NCBI GenBank assembly: GCA_963556495.2 | Contig: OY747716.1 | Span: 13,049,571 to 13,113,570, forward strand | Length of the DNA: 64,000 nucleotides | Reading direction: 5' to 3' | DNA from: Valencia hispanica | Taxonomy: Eukaryota; Chordata; Actinopteri; Cyprinodontiformes; Valenciidae | Shown: positions 28,415 through 41,379 of the stretch, piece by piece | Position numbering within the stretch: position 1 is the stretch's first letter | How the letters are laid out: each line of letters begins with the position of its first letter | Position numbers and translations under genes: made by a program | Notes under the pieces: generated by a model | The model's database searches: none | Told to the model about the DNA's origin: nothing | Seen by the model: the letters and a program-made list of their open reading frames with translations, nothing else

Positions 28415-29423
28415 ATGGTGGAGAAAATACGTATTTGGTCATTTCAATCCTTTGTAATGTAACCTTGGTTGGCAATGACAGAGGTCAAACGCTTCCTGTA
28501 AGTCTTCACCAGGTTTTCACACACAGTAGCATTTTGCCCCATTCTTCCAGGCAGATCTTCTCTCAAGCTGGGATGTTTTGGGGCTGTTGCTGGGCAACAC
28601 GAACTTTCAACTCCCTCCACAGATTCTCTATTGGATTGAGGTCTGTAGACTGGCTAGGCCACTTCAGAACCTTGAACTGCTTTTTACATAGCCACTCCTT
28701 CGTTGCCCGGCGATGTGTTTGGGATCATTGTCATGCTGGAAGATCCACCCGCGTTTCATCTTTAATGCTCTCATTGATGGAAGGAGGTTTTTTGCCCAAA
28801 ATCTCATGATACATGGCTCCACTCATCCTTTCTTTAATACGGATCAGTCATCCTGTCCCCTTTACAGAAAAGCAGCACCAAAGCATAATGTTTCCACCCC
28901 CATGCTTCAGAGTGGGTATGGTGGTCTTGGAATGCAAATCAGCATTCTTCCCCCTCCAAACATGGTGAGTGCCGTTTATACCAAAGAGTTCTATTTTGGT
29001 CTCATCTGACCACATGACATTCTCCCAGTCCTCCTCTGGATCTTCCAGATGGTCTCTGGCAAACACTAGATGGGACTGGACATGTGCTAACTTAAGCAGG
29101 GAGACCTTTTGAGCACTGCAGGATTTTAATCTCTGACGACGCTGGTTACTGTGGTCCCAGCTCTGTTCAGGTCAACAGTTGGTCTCTTTCACCAAGCTGC
29201 TTGCCTATTGTAGATTGACTCATCTCAGTCTCGTGCAGGTGTACAATCTTGTCCCTGGTGTCCTTAGACAGCTCTCTGGTCTTGGCCATGGTGGCCAAGT
29301 TTGAAGATTTGGGCAGGGGTCTTTTATACAAATAAGTTCAAACAGGTGCCATTAATACAGGTAACAAGTGGAGGATAGAAGAGCACAGGTCTGTGAACGC
29401 CAGAATTCTTGCTTGTTTGTACG
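28415..29423 (-). pseudogene. Tc1-like transposon remnant with decayed transposase
   Basis: Reading on the minus strand, a transposase begins at the ATG at 29289 ([11 protein letters not shown]...), continues through the EDWENVMWSDETK block near 28995-29030 that contains the first catalytic Asp, and ends with a region matching the IENLW(R)ELK block near 28600-28640. Several frameshifts and stops break it. The outer sequence has CAGAATTCTTGCTTGTTTGTA, as in this Tc1 group. A second copy of the family is at 56100-57830. Confidence 0.85.
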
Positions 29424-29519
29424 TTTTTGCCAATCACGATTGGCTGACATTTTAAAGAACAATTTACAAAAACATGTAAGGCATGTATTTACAGTTAGGC
29501 AAAAATATATACCTCCTAG

Positions 29520-29551
29520 CCTAGAATGAGCACCCCGGTGCTCATTCTAGG
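29520..29551. repeat. Perfect 15-bp-arm palindrome with 2-base centre
   Basis: The arms CCTAGAATGAGCACC and GGTGCTCATTCTAGG are perfect reverse complements around CC. It is followed by GGGATATATAAACC and a GC-rich block up to ~29670 with no coding frame. Confidence 0.85.
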
Positions 29552-29691
29552 GGGTCCCAAGTAATCCCCAGACAGAAAGGGATATATAAACCCCCCACCC
29601 AGTTTTGGGTTTTCCATGGGGTCTCCGCACAGTGAGACGTACCTGGAATTAGACGTCCCCAGATTACAAACCTCCTAACTCTGTCTTTAAG

Positions 29692-30420
29692 GCAAGGCAA
29701 GGCAAGGCAATTTTTTACGTGTTTAGCACACTTTCAACAGCAAGGCAATTCAAGATGCTTCACATAAAAACAGCAATAATTAGAGGACCTGAGTGGTCTG
29801 GGGGTTGGTATAATGACAACAGATCTTCGACATACTTTGGTGATAAGCCATTCAACGATTTATAAACAAGCAAAAGTATTTTTGAAGTCTGTTCTATGAG
29901 CTACAGGGAGCCAGTGTAAGGACTTTAGAACTGGGGTGATGTGCTCTACTTTCCTGGTTCTAGTGAGGAACACAAGCATCAGCGTTCTGGATCAGCTGCA
30001 GCCGTCTGATTGACTTTTTAGGCAGACCTGTGAGGACAATGTTTCAGTAATCAATCCCACTAAAGATAAACGCATGGATGAGTTTTTCGAGGTCCAGTTG
30101 CGACATCATACCTTTAATCCTAGAAATGTTCTTCAGGTGATAAAAGGCTGACCTTGTTATTGCCTTTATGTGACCCTGGACGTTCAGGTCTGAGTCCATT
30201 ACTACATCTAGATTTCGGGAGTAGTTTCTAGCTGTATTAACTGAAGCCGTGTGCTTACTCTTGATCGTTCCTCTTTAGGACCAAAAATAATTACTTTAGT
30301 TTTGTTTCTGTTCAGCTGGAGTAGGTTATGGCACATCCATCTATAGATTTGCTTAATACATTTACTTAGGTTTTGGATGGGTTCAAGTTCATTGCAGGCC
30401 GTGGTGGAATTTAGTTCATG
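29692..30420 (-). pseudogene. Antisense LINE fragment of the TTGCC-tail family
   Basis: On the minus strand this has the same 3' end (ATTGCCTTGCC run at 29692-29712) and the same broken reverse transcriptase C-terminal region as 2395-3703. It extends further upstream, into the region before that fragment. No intact frame remains. Confidence 0.75.
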
Positions 30421-33400
30421 GCTTTATGGTTGAGGCCAGCTGCACTCTACTGCAGACAAAGAACCAATCCTTCATTTTATTATCAATAGTGAACAAGACA
30501 TCTAGCTACTAAAACTCCTCCTTGAAGCAGAGACTAATTCCTAACCCAGAGAGGGGAGTCTAACCTTTTCTGGTCTCATGGCCTCAGATTTCCAGGAGGC
30601 GACTCTTACTCCAGCCGCTTCACGCTCAGCTGCTCACCGCTCCAGTCCACCCTGAAGATTCTGGCTCAAAGAAGCCAAAAAGAAAGCCAAATAGAAAAAG
30701 TAAAAACACTCTCTTCTCCAAAGCCAGTGGTTTGCCACCGACAGGCTATTCGAGCTATAATATGTGGAAAACTTGATTAAATGCTAAAAGCTGCAGTCTG
30801 TATTCCCTGTGTAAGCAATGTTTACCATCCAATATATTTTATTTCACAACTACTATCATTATAATAGAAGGTTGTAAGATATTGTTTATAATCATTAGAC
30901 TTCTGAAAGAGTCCTTTGGAGAAAGTCAAATATGTTACAAAAACCCTTTTGAATATAGAATCCATTTGAAAGCCATAGTTCACATTCTGATTATATGGAG
31001 GTTTAGAAAAATTCAGAGGTTTAGTGATTGTGTGAACAGACAAAGGAAAACGTCCTCAGTGCATCTATCCAGGACAGATTGAGATTAGATTTACCTGCTA
31101 TTGGACAGGACAAGCAGAACATGCAGCAGCTACAGAGAGACTACTGGATGTGTTCAACATGACAAATGACCTCATTGAGATTCCGCATTTATAAAATAAA
31201 GAAGATCGCACTTCATTTACAGCAGCTACAGTATCTACAGAAGCTTTATTTGGGAACTTTACTTAGTTTTAATTGAGCTAGTCTAGGTAAATCAGAGCAA
31301 TACACAAGAGTTTCAGTTACTAAAAACACAATTAACCTGAGAAAAGGGTTTAATCCAGTAATTTAATCTACATCTGTTGTCTTGATAATATTAAAATGGG
31401 GGCAAAAGATAATGTTCTTTACTATTTAATTTAAAATTATGTTATCCTATGCTGTTAACAGAATAGGATAGAAGACAATAAGATGATTTTGTGAGATATA
31501 TTTACTACGACAGATAATAGAAGATGGAAAGCTTTATCTAAAGTATCGAGAATGATGCAGAGTTTCCAGTGTTTTGATCTAAAAGGAGCAAATAAAGAAG
31601 GTTAACTGACAGAAAAACTAAGCAGAGATCCACCTTCTGTTCACATTTAACAAGTCCACATGAATCCAAAGATAATAAAACAGATGGCTTTATGGGCAAC
31701 CAGAGGATGCAAACTAGAAATAATAACGGGTCCAAAATGGAACTATGAACAATTTTAAGATCAACTACAAACTTATTCTTGATCTGGTTTGACCTCCCTG
31801 TGTTCCTTTTTACATAGAAAACACAGCCCAACAAATGTTCAACAGCTAAACTTATATAAGGCTGTTCTATCACCAGATCTCCGCTGTTTAAGGAGGAGAA
31901 CTCTCTTGGTAAAAAGTTTTTAGCTCAACTATAATTTAAGTAACAGGTTAGCGTTCATTCTCAGACTCTGAAAATCCATTCAAACAAGTTCATTATGTCA
32001 TTAGATCATTCATTGGGGGGGGGGGGGTTCTTTTCTTTTTAATACAGAGCTTGAGAAAAGAATGGCAGTCAGGGCTGCACATTGATACAGTTAATCATTT
32101 TATTCTATGTTTTTGATTGTTGAGTTATTTTCTTTTTTTTTTCAGTTGTCCTAGCACCTCCCCCTTCAGCAGTTGGCATCCTGGGCGATTGCCTATGTTG
32201 TCTACGCCAAGAAGCGGCCCTTCTCCTCTCAACGATGACATCTTGTGTTCATGTCTTTAAAGAGTATAAGAGGATTGCTGACAATGGGCACCACTCGCGG
32301 AGTCCAACCCGTCATGGAAACAAACCGACCTAAAGCTTTTAGACATTTGCAGACACAAGGCCCCGTTTCCATTTTCAGAACTTCAGGGAAATATTACCAG
32401 ACCTTCGCGATATGCGCATGCCTTCCTTTCACTGGGCCGCCCCAAAAGGACCACTTTCCGGGCCATTTCAGGAACCAAACTGGTACCTGCCTTGGGGTAT
32501 GTACTAGGAAATGGCCAGGTAGAGTCGCTGGGAAGGACTTGTGGTTAGCTCATGCTGATTGGCTGTAACTCAAGGGGAAATTATATCAGTAGACTTCATC
32601 AAACAACAGGCACTGTAAATTTGAAAGAGTTGCCGGTAAAGCAGTGTATAACAACCATCCCTGCTTCTTCCATTGTCGAGCTATTGTAATTCTTTGCTAC
32701 TGTGGGGGCCTTTTGGCGCGGATCAGTGATGCAACTCACTGCCGAAATGGTCGCAATATGCTGACATCTTAGCAAATCCCTTAAAGGGCCAATTATGCAT
32801 GAAGACATAACGACAGAGAGGACCAAGCTAGCGTATTTTCCCTGTCACCTTCCCTCCTCCCAAAAAAGTCCTAGAACTCTTCTAGTGGAAAATATGCCTT
32901 TAGCTCATGCTTTTGGGAGGCAAGCATTGGATTGTCCTTAAACACTACCTAGATATCCCATACTCCAGCAGCACTACTAAGGAAATACCTCAGACAACGC
33001 ATGGACAAGAGAAGCATACTCCCATGACCACCCCCTCCCCCGCCGAGGATCTGCGAGGATATAAATCTGGTCTATCATTCCATGGCCAGGAGAACAGCCA
33101 CATTGTTCCTCCATCAAGGTTCTACAATCAGTTGAATGCAAATGTTTGCAGTTTGCCACAAACCACGTAGGGGAAATGGCAAACATGTGGTAGAAGAAAA
33201 TCCAGACACTTTAGACCAGGTTTCCTCTAGAAACCACCAATCATAACCCCTTTTGAAATAGTGCCCGAAATTTGCCTCAAACCGCCTTTTGACCGGATGC
33301 AGTTAGATGCATGTTTTACACACAACAAGGATTCTATTTGAAGCATCTTGGTGCCATCTAGAGGTTAAAGTTATGCCCAATTATCTATCTATCCATCTAT

Positions 33401-34653
33401 CTATCCATCCATCCATCCATCCATGCTTATCCTTGCAGGAGGGGGATGTTCTCTGTCTCTAACAATCAATCCAACAGAGGCTGCGTAACACAGTTCTATC
33501 TAATTTATTTATTTTGCATACTAAATACCAACATTTTATATATTGCATGTGGTGTATTTAAATATTTTTTACCTAATTTAGCCTCTCCTTGAAAAAATAC
33601 TTTTTTTTATAAAAATGCAAATAAATTCAGGCAGAAACTTCTTCAATGAAACTAACTTGAAAGAAAAAACATATTTTACAAAAAACCCAAAACAACGGGT
33701 TTAAAGAATCCCTCCCTTTCTAAACTAAAATACTTCCCTTTTTCTTGGGTTTGTTATGAGTTCAAGCTTTCACGTTGACCTGGTATCACATCAGCCCTTT
33801 AATGAGGAGGTGGGGCTCCCTGTTCCACCCTCATGGAGCCTTTGCAGGCAGCATTTAGGTATGAGGGGAAATCCAAATCAAGAGAAAGGTCTTTGTGGGA
33901 GGACAGGCATGCAACAAAGATATGAGACCAGATATGAGTTCTCCAGTGAATCCCTAACATAAAAAATACTGCATCTGCTTTGATTTCAGGGAAATTCCTA
34001 AATCTGGTTAGGTAAAATGAGGCACTACTTAATTTTAGGGATCCAATGAGCTGCTTGCCATGCAGGACCTGCGGTGCTATTAAACAGTACTTTTGTGTGT
34101 CAGGTCCAACGTTGTGGCGGCGCCTCTCCACCTGATAAGCTTTTTAAAGCTGACAGAGCAGGATCACAGCTATCTGCTAAATGGAACCGTGATGAAAGCT
34201 ACCCACACTCAGCCGATTGCCTTGGCTTGCATCATTTTCCATCCCTGGGTGAATTAGTGCTTACAAGGTGGCAATAAAACAACTGAGAGCTGTAACACTG
34301 AGTTCAGGTTTAAAGCGGCGCACTGCGATCCCTGCTGCGGGGGGGGGGGGGGGGGGGACAGGTTCTTCTGAACTCATAGGTACCTCTGCAGGTTCTAGCC
34401 TGGACCTGGGTGGGTATCAGGTTCGCTGCAGAGCTCATCAGATCCACCCTGTACCCGGTTTAGATTTACTGTCTCCCTGGAACAGAGCAAGGAACGTCAC
34501 CTGGATCTGGTTTCCACTGACAAATCAAAGCCAGTTGTGGTGGGAGGGCATGCAGTTAACCAACATAGGGGCTTTAATCCATTTTATGGCTATGGTAGGA
34601 GTTTGCAGGTTTTAAATCTATATTCCGGTGGTCTGTTAGTCATAACTTAGGAT
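30421..34653. other. No gene seen (about 4.2 kb)
   Basis: Unique-looking sequence with a G homopolymer at 32017-32029, a (CTAT/CCAT)n microsatellite at 33380-33425 and a long G run at 34338-34359. Open frames such as 31538-31873 and 33799-34131 show no domain. Confidence 0.45.
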
Positions 34654-34835
34654 CAGTGTTGGGGTAGTTACTCAAAAAAAGTACTTTACTTACTTTACTT
34701 TACTTAGTTACTTTTTTTGGAAAGTAACTTAGTTACATTACTAGTTACACTACTCTTGGATCGTTCTAAAACATCATACCTGAAATGAATGCCAAGGTGA
34801 CTAAAAGAATATTATGACAGAAAGAGTTAGAATAT

Positions 34836-34903
<68 letters not shown>
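34836..34903 (+). repeat. (GATA)n microsatellite
   Basis: About 17 copies of GATA; the open frames that cross it are repeat-encoded. Confidence 0.95.
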
Positions 34904-34968
34904 GCTACAAATACAACCCACAAATATATTTTAGACACATCTATGTACACATATCTACACAAATATTC

Positions 34969-34970
<2 letters not shown>

Positions 34971-35019
<49 letters not shown>
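34971..35019 (+). repeat. (TA)n microsatellite
   Basis: About 24 TA units without interruption. Confidence 0.95.
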
Positions 35020-35021
<2 letters not shown>

Positions 35022-36176
35022 ACACGCACATAAAGATGTGAACAAAAATGTAAAAAAATAATGTATATACACAAACATCCAAGAACACAAATAAGAAAGA
35101 AAACATTTAAAATGGCTGACAGAGCTATTAGCATTAGCTAGTTGGGACATAGGCTACCTTTCTTCCTCCGGTAAAATCAGGTTTTCCTCTTCTGATGACG
35201 AGTCCTCAGCACAAACCTCCGATGAACTATCATTCCAAATAATCGCCAGTGCTTCGTCAGTGATGATTCTCTTCTCTTGAAGCGCCATTTTTCGAACGCA
35301 AACAAAACAATCGAAGCTGAATCGTCACCTGATCACCTGCGCGTAACTGCGTCACAGCGCTCGCCCCCGAGGTAAACGAAATATCTGTTTTTAGAATTAC
35401 GCAGACCTGTAATTCCAGTTTCTATTGGCCGATTTAGATGATTTCGATATGGTTAGAATCGTAAGGTCCTATAGACTCACGCTGACATCAGAACTTTGAA
35501 GCAGATTGGACAAAGCAAATGTTTACATAGGGAAAGTTCACAGTGCGCATGTCAGACAAGGTTGAGCTTCCTCGAATCAAATGTAAAAAATAATGGCAAA
35601 GGATTACGTTTTTTTCACTTTTTCTTTTCTAAATGCACACTGGATATTTTAGTCATTCTGGAAATACAGACATATGGTGGATTTTTTTTTCAGCACGGAA
35701 AAAACAAAGGTAAGACAAATTTATGCTCTTGTTTTTCAAATGCTGTACGTGTTTCTGGGCTTATTTTGCTGCTCATTTGCTGAAATTTGCACGTAGCGTG
35801 ATGAAACTTGCAGCTTTAGAATCTGTGAGATTCTGGCTTTCAGGGAAGGCAAAGTTTGCTCGGTTCTGTTCGGCAGGGTGACCGACGGGTTCGGTTGAAT
35901 GTGTTCATGTAAAAATGGCAAAATAGCACAACTGCTCTTTTTTAATAGCTTTTTATTTCTTCTGGTTTTGGAGGTCTTTAGCTGAGATTCTGAGGTTTAT
36001 AATGATAAGACATGCTTGGCAATCAGTGACCACAGGTCAACTCAATTCGGACATTTCCCCGCCCTTCCCCCACAGTGACCCGGCGCCGGGGGGTGTGGGG
36101 TGGAATAGGTTGTGTAACGAGTAACGAAGTCCTATTTTCGAAAGTAATTGTAATGTCATTACAGTGTTCGTTGCAG

Positions 36177-36745
36177 TAACGCGTTACACTACTACGTTAC
36201 AAAAAATAGTACCGTCATTACGGTAACTAGTTACTTTGTAACGCGTTACACTACTACGTTACAAAAAATAGTACCGTCATTACAGAGACTAGTTACTTTG
36301 TAACGCGTTACACTACTACGTTACAAAAAATAGTACCGTCATTACAGTAACTAGTTACTTTGTAACGCGTTACACTACTACGTTACAAAAAATAGTACCG
36401 TCATTACAGTAACTAGTTACTTTGTAACGCGTTACACTACTACGTTACAAAAAATAGTACCGTCATTACAGTAACTAGTTACTTTGTAACGCGTTACACT
36501 ACTACGTTACAAAAAATAGTACCGTCATTACAGTAACTAGTTACTTTGTAACGCGTTACACTACTACGTTACAAAAAATAGTACCGTCATTACAGTAACT
36601 AGTTACTTTGTAACGCGTTACACTACTACGTTACAAAAAATAGTACCGTCATTACAGTAACTAGTTACTTTGTAACGTGTTACACTACTACGTTACAAAA
36701 AATAGTACCGTCATTACAGTAACTAGTTACTTTGTAACGCGTCAC
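36177..36745 (+). repeat. 62-bp tandem array, nine units and a partial tenth
   Basis: Units start at 36177, 36239 and then every 62 bases. Each contains the palindromes GTAACGCGTTAC and GTAACTAGTTAC joined by CACTACTACG and AATAGTACCGTCATTAC. The units are almost identical, with changes such as CGGTAA or CAGAGA in the first two and GTAACGTG in a later one. The array abuts the right terminus of the hAT-like element and is built from terminal-type sequence. Confidence 0.95.
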
Positions 36746-36756
36746 ACCCAACGCTG

Positions 36757-37254
36757 CTTAGGAGAAATCCCAGCAGTGATCAGAAGGCGCAGGTGGAGCT
36801 GAACACACGGAACAGACATGGAGTCTCTGAGGACAGCAGGGAGTGGACAGGATCAGGTTCGTGTTGGACTGCAGTGGCTGCACAAATGGAAAGATGAGAC
36901 CTAAGAGCAGTCGATACAGTTGATGTCATTCTTACACAGAATCGTTACGGTAACATTAAGTAGAGCGAGTTGTTTTGTCAGATCAAAACACGAGGTGATA
37001 AACCCAGCAGGACAGTTATTCGATGGGACGATTTTATTTAGCTCAGTTTTTAGAGGAGCCATATTGTCTCTCCGGGTGTAACAGCAACCTGACAAACCTG
37101 AAACCAGCAGCCGGATGTCTAAACATGGCATGGCTTCAGAAAGTAGGGGGAGGGGGGAGGCAGAAACAGTCGTTTTATTGAAGCGTTTTATTGAAGCGTT
37201 TTATTGAAGCGTTGTTACATCCCGTTTTTTGTTGTGTCATCCTTTCTATGTTCA
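36757..37254. other. No gene seen; short GCGTTTTATTGAA triplication
   Basis: Non-coding. At about 37172-37215 the word AGCGTTTTATTGA is repeated three times in tandem. Confidence 0.5.
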
Positions 37255-37815
37255 AATACAGATTAGAAAGCTAAGATTCTTGAGATTCCGATGAGGTCTT
37301 CCAATCAAAGATACAATCGTGACGGTAAACACAGTAAACACCTTTGTCAAACTACTCAGAAAGTAAGGTAATGCGCAACTTCCTGTTGGAAGCCACATAT
37401 CATTGACATAACAGAGCCACCTCGAACAAAAGCTGCCTTTTTACATCCACAATGGTCCAGATGATGTCCTCCAACAAAACAACTAGTCCACAACACATCT
37501 TACGTCCACAACCCAACATAATCTGCCACTGAAAACCTTTGTAAATTTCTTTTTTTCGTTTGTACTCCTTACAAGGTTTTAAGCACAAACACTGTTAGCA
37601 TATCAATGTGTTAGCATCCTATTAGCCTAAAAACAGCACAGCGCCCTTCTTCTTTTACTTTGTGATGTTTATTGGCCACTGGCAAAGAGCAAATTGGTGC
37701 ATTAGCGCCACCGACTGGTATGGAGTGTGGAGCAGAACATCACTCGATGTTGCACTGGCCTCTCTAAGGCTGGCAATGTATTAGCATCGTCCCTGCTTTG
37801 TGCTAGCTTTGGTTT
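37255..37815 (+). repeat. Unclassified dispersed repeat, copy 2
   Basis: Same family and strand as 25130-25705; see that entry. There is no coding frame. Confidence 0.65.
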
Positions 37816-39595
37816 TGGATCAGCAAGATACTCATGTATGTGGTTTGGTCCAGTTTAGCGGAACTTAAGCGCCGGTTTGGCGCAACAGAATGTGATGTTT
37901 GTATCTGTGGGGAATTGTAATGTGCAGGAACATTTAGAAGCAAACATCTAAAGAAAAAAAAAAAAAAAAGACTATAGGAAAATGATGCTTCTTCTGTAGA
38001 TAATTAGACATCGTTTAACCTAGATTGTTGTGAAATAACTCCAGACCATCACAGTGTACAAACCTGCAAATATACCAACTCAACTGTTGCATTTTGTTTC
38101 CTTTTAATCTACCCTCATGAACTGAACCCTGGTAAATTAAAGGCAACATGTGTTTAAAGGATCGAGCCACTGGTGCTTACCCTGAAATGTAATCCAAAGT
38201 TCTGGTTTAGAAGACCTGGCGCTGAGGCTGAGCAGTTTAGGGACCACAAAATAAAACATCCTTTATAACCTATGAAGTATAGAAAAGAACTCATGTAATT
38301 TCAAATACGTGTTTCTCTTTCTCTGTCTTTCAGACACATACAGTATGCTGCATTTGACTTTTTCCGGACGAAAAAGATTCCTCTCTGATACGGATCATTT
38401 CCCATACATGTGGTTGGCAGTTGATCGAGTTTTACTCATCAGCTCTGCTTCGGTGGGTCTCTCTCCCTCAGTCTCGCCTGCCTCTTATTTTCTGCACATC
38501 TATTTGTTGATGTTGCAGTGGACTCCATCCATGTGCAGATTACAGTCGAGGCTTATTAGCACGTCTATTTCTACTGCTTTGAGGACGCTTTCCTCTCAAA
38601 CCTACGATTGCTAACCTGTTGGCGGTACTTTAGTCACCCTGTGTGAAAGCAGAACCATGTAGAAGTGGAGGAGCTCCAGCAGCAGCTGTGTATTGTGTTG
38701 CTCTGTTTTGTTCCCAGATACTTTGACACGCTGGTTATTTTGCACCGAGAAAGTTTTAGAAAGGCGGCTGTAGGTCAAAGCTGTTATCCGTCTGCAGACT
38801 CTGGTGATGCTCTCCGCCTCTCTGACTCATTTAGCCACTCACTGCTGAAGCTAAGTCCTTATTAGCCTCTTTTATTAACAGCTAATTACACTTTGACAGC
38901 GGCCAGCTGTTTGCACACTGCACCTCCTGTCTACTTAGCATGTATTCATGTGTGTGTGTGTGTGTGTGTTTAGAAATGATCCTGTTTGTCTCTGGGGGGT
39001 GACCCACGCCATAACATTGATGGAAATGTGGCGTCGGGTTCGAGCTCGGTGAATCACGTCAGAGCCGAGCTCTGTTTTTGTTTCCCCAACTTTTTGGTGG
39101 CGGAGAGCGAGACCCGAGGCTGACTCACTCTCTCCTCTTGGTTACGCTGCTTTGGGCTTGTGTTTGTATCTGTGCGAGCCTCAGATCGTACACCTGCTCA
39201 ACACAAGTTTCCTTCACAGCACACACACACACACACACACACAAAAGCAAGCCTCTTCCTGCTTTATTAAACTTAAACTTCAACCTCTGGCACCAGCAAA
39301 TCGCCTCGGCCGTCAGCTGGAGGGTTGGATGGTGGCGTAGGATGGAGATGGAATGCGTTTGCTGGTAGTGATTGGCCAATCAGATTCTATGGATTCTTCC
39401 AGGTGGTGGCAGGAGAGCGGATCAGACGTGTTCTGCACACAGACGCATGAATACATAAAGAGTAACTTATAAGTAACAACACATAAGCTGGTCTACAGAA
39501 GAAAAATGATGGCTGCCTCTTTGATTGGTAGATTCTATGGATCACGTCAGTAGAATCTTACAAGCAGATGAATCAGCCAAGAGAAACATACTAAC
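37816..39595. other. No gene seen; TG and CA microsatellites
   Basis: (TG)n at about 38948-38969 and (AC)n at about 39219-39243. The surrounding open frames show no recognisable protein. Confidence 0.5.
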
Positions 39596-40172
39596 TAGGG
39601 CTGGGCAATGGAAAACATATTGATATCAACTTATATAAAAAATATTATCGTGAAAGAATGTATGTCAGGATATGAAACAGAGCCCTATTTTTGTCAACAT
39701 TTAGTATTCCCTTGCACTATTTGAAGATATCAGAAAGTTATTTTTGATTTAAATATTTATTTTTTTAAAGTTTTCGGACATTATACATCTGTTTCAGAAA
39801 ATTAAAGATGGTTAGGGGCTGGGCCATTTGGATTAAAAATAAATTCTTGCATTTTTTTCATGCCAAATTCAAATTTTTTTCTCCCTTCATATGCTTAAAG
39901 AAATTACAAATCACAGACTTTTTTCTTTACTTGCTTTTATTACAATCATCCCTTCTTGGAGTTGACCTGAATTCAGAGTCCAAATACATACATGGTGGGA
40001 AACATGCGTGTAAAACAAGATGGAAGGCTGACATCACTTCGAATTATGGAAACCCAAGTGATGCATCGGTGAAATTTTCTTTCTCGATTTTCTGGCTATT
40101 CCAAAAATTCCATCTTCATGAATAAATGAAAAATCGATGAATCAATATAATTAAAATATTGCCCCCACCCTT
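39596..40172 (+). mobile_element. hAT-like MITE(s), GGGCTGGGC family, probably composite
   Basis: Starts TAGGGCTGGGCAATGG and ends GCCCCCACCCTT. The flanks ATACTAAC (39588-39595) and ATGCTAAC (40173-40180) match at 7 of 8 bases. From about 39811 (TAGGGGCTGGGCCATTTGG) to the end it matches the MITE at 51482-51846, so a second copy seems to be nested or fused. Confidence 0.65.
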
Positions 40173-41009
40173 ATGCTAACTCTGCAGGAGCAGCAAAAAT
40201 GTATTGACCATGAAAATATCAATCATGCACCCCACAAATCTGGTGTTTATGGAAGAGTCAGTTTCTTTACCAGTTATGAAGGAGATACGGATAACATGTG
40301 GAAAGTGATCTGATCAAATGATGCCAACTTTGACCTTTTTTTCAGCCTGCATGCAAATCACCGTGTGAAGGACAAAATCCAGTACAAATAGGCCTGATGA
40401 TTTTTGTTTACTTGCACAAGCATCGCCCCCTAGTGGTGCAGCACAGTTGTTGGAAGGCTGTGAAAAAGCTGCTGGAGCGCCAGACAAAAACAAGGGGCTG
40501 GTTCAAGATGATCATAGAAGCAAAAAAAAAAAAAGGAGTTCATGTCATAATCCAAAATTTGATTTGATTTATTTAAAAAAAAGCATGTAAAAAAAAACAA
40601 AAAAAAAACTATATAGTCACACAATAGAATAAACTAAATAAATACAAATTCAACATTTAAAATTCTCCTCGGAGCTGTTTTCTTCTCTCTTTTTTTTTTC
40701 CACAAGTGAAATCAAAGGCAGCTTTTGTCCACATGAAGACAGCTACATCCTGAAATCAACCACCTGCTCCTCTGTTTTAAGCTCGGCTATCAGTTGTGAC
40801 TGTTTCAGAGTTCAGCCAGGCTGTGAGCCCTCTGAGTATTTTCTGTGAAGAAACACAGAGGCCAGCATGAGGCCGTTACATTCCCGTTTACTGACTGACT
40901 AAGAGCGTCCCAGCTGTGGTTGGGCTGCGGTGACGACTTCACTGAACAGAAAACATCAGTCTGAGTCACATCGCTGCCACCATCACAACTAGAGGAGAGA
41001 TCAGCACCT
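40173..41009. other. No gene seen
   Basis: Non-coding, with A- and T-rich runs; nothing recognisable. Confidence 0.5.
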
Positions 41010-41160
41010 TGTAATAGTATTCATACCTCTAAAACTTTTCTGTCACATTACAACTACAGACAATATTGTCTTTTAATTGGATATTATGTGACAGACCAAC
41101 ACAAAGTAGTGCACAAGAGAAAGGAAGAGGATTTATGGAGTGAACATTTTACAGCTACAA
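41010..41160 (+). mobile_element. Terminal fragment of a Tc1-like family
   Basis: Contains GTATTCATACCTCTAAAACTT, TTACAAC and GTGACAGACCAACACAAAGT, shared with fragments at 43790, 48645, 51025 and (reversed) 61840. Confidence 0.6.
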
Positions 41161-41379
41161 ATCAGAAAGTTAGGCATGCATTAGTATTCAGTCTCCTAGA
41201 GTAAATACTCTAAAGAACGTCTCGGTACATATCTTTTTTTAATTATTATTTAGGTCTTTACTTTGACTGGGCCATTGTAGCACATGAATGTGCTTTTATC
41301 CAAATCAGTCCATTGTAGCTCTGGCTGCATGTTGCCTTTAACAGGTTTTCTTCTAGGACATTTGTGTATTTACAAGTAC

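Larger units (their letters stand above)
34654..36756 (+). mobile_element. hAT-like non-autonomous element, 2.1 kb
   Basis: Starts CAGTGTTGGGG and ends CCCAACGCTG, an imperfect inverted pair. It is flanked by CTTAGGAT (34646-34653) and CTTAGGAG (36757-36764), an 8-base duplication with one mismatch, as expected of hAT elements. There is no transposase. Inside are a (GATA)n run, a (TA)n run and a 62-bp tandem array. A related element is at 60339-61209. Confidence 0.8.

Noticed and set aside
34801..35150. Open frames rich in Ile/Tyr/Ser
   Set aside because: Translations of GATA and TA microsatellites.
36177..36745. CRISPR-like array
   Set aside because: The 62-bp units are contiguous without variable spacers, inside a hAT-like element of a eukaryote; it is a minisatellite.
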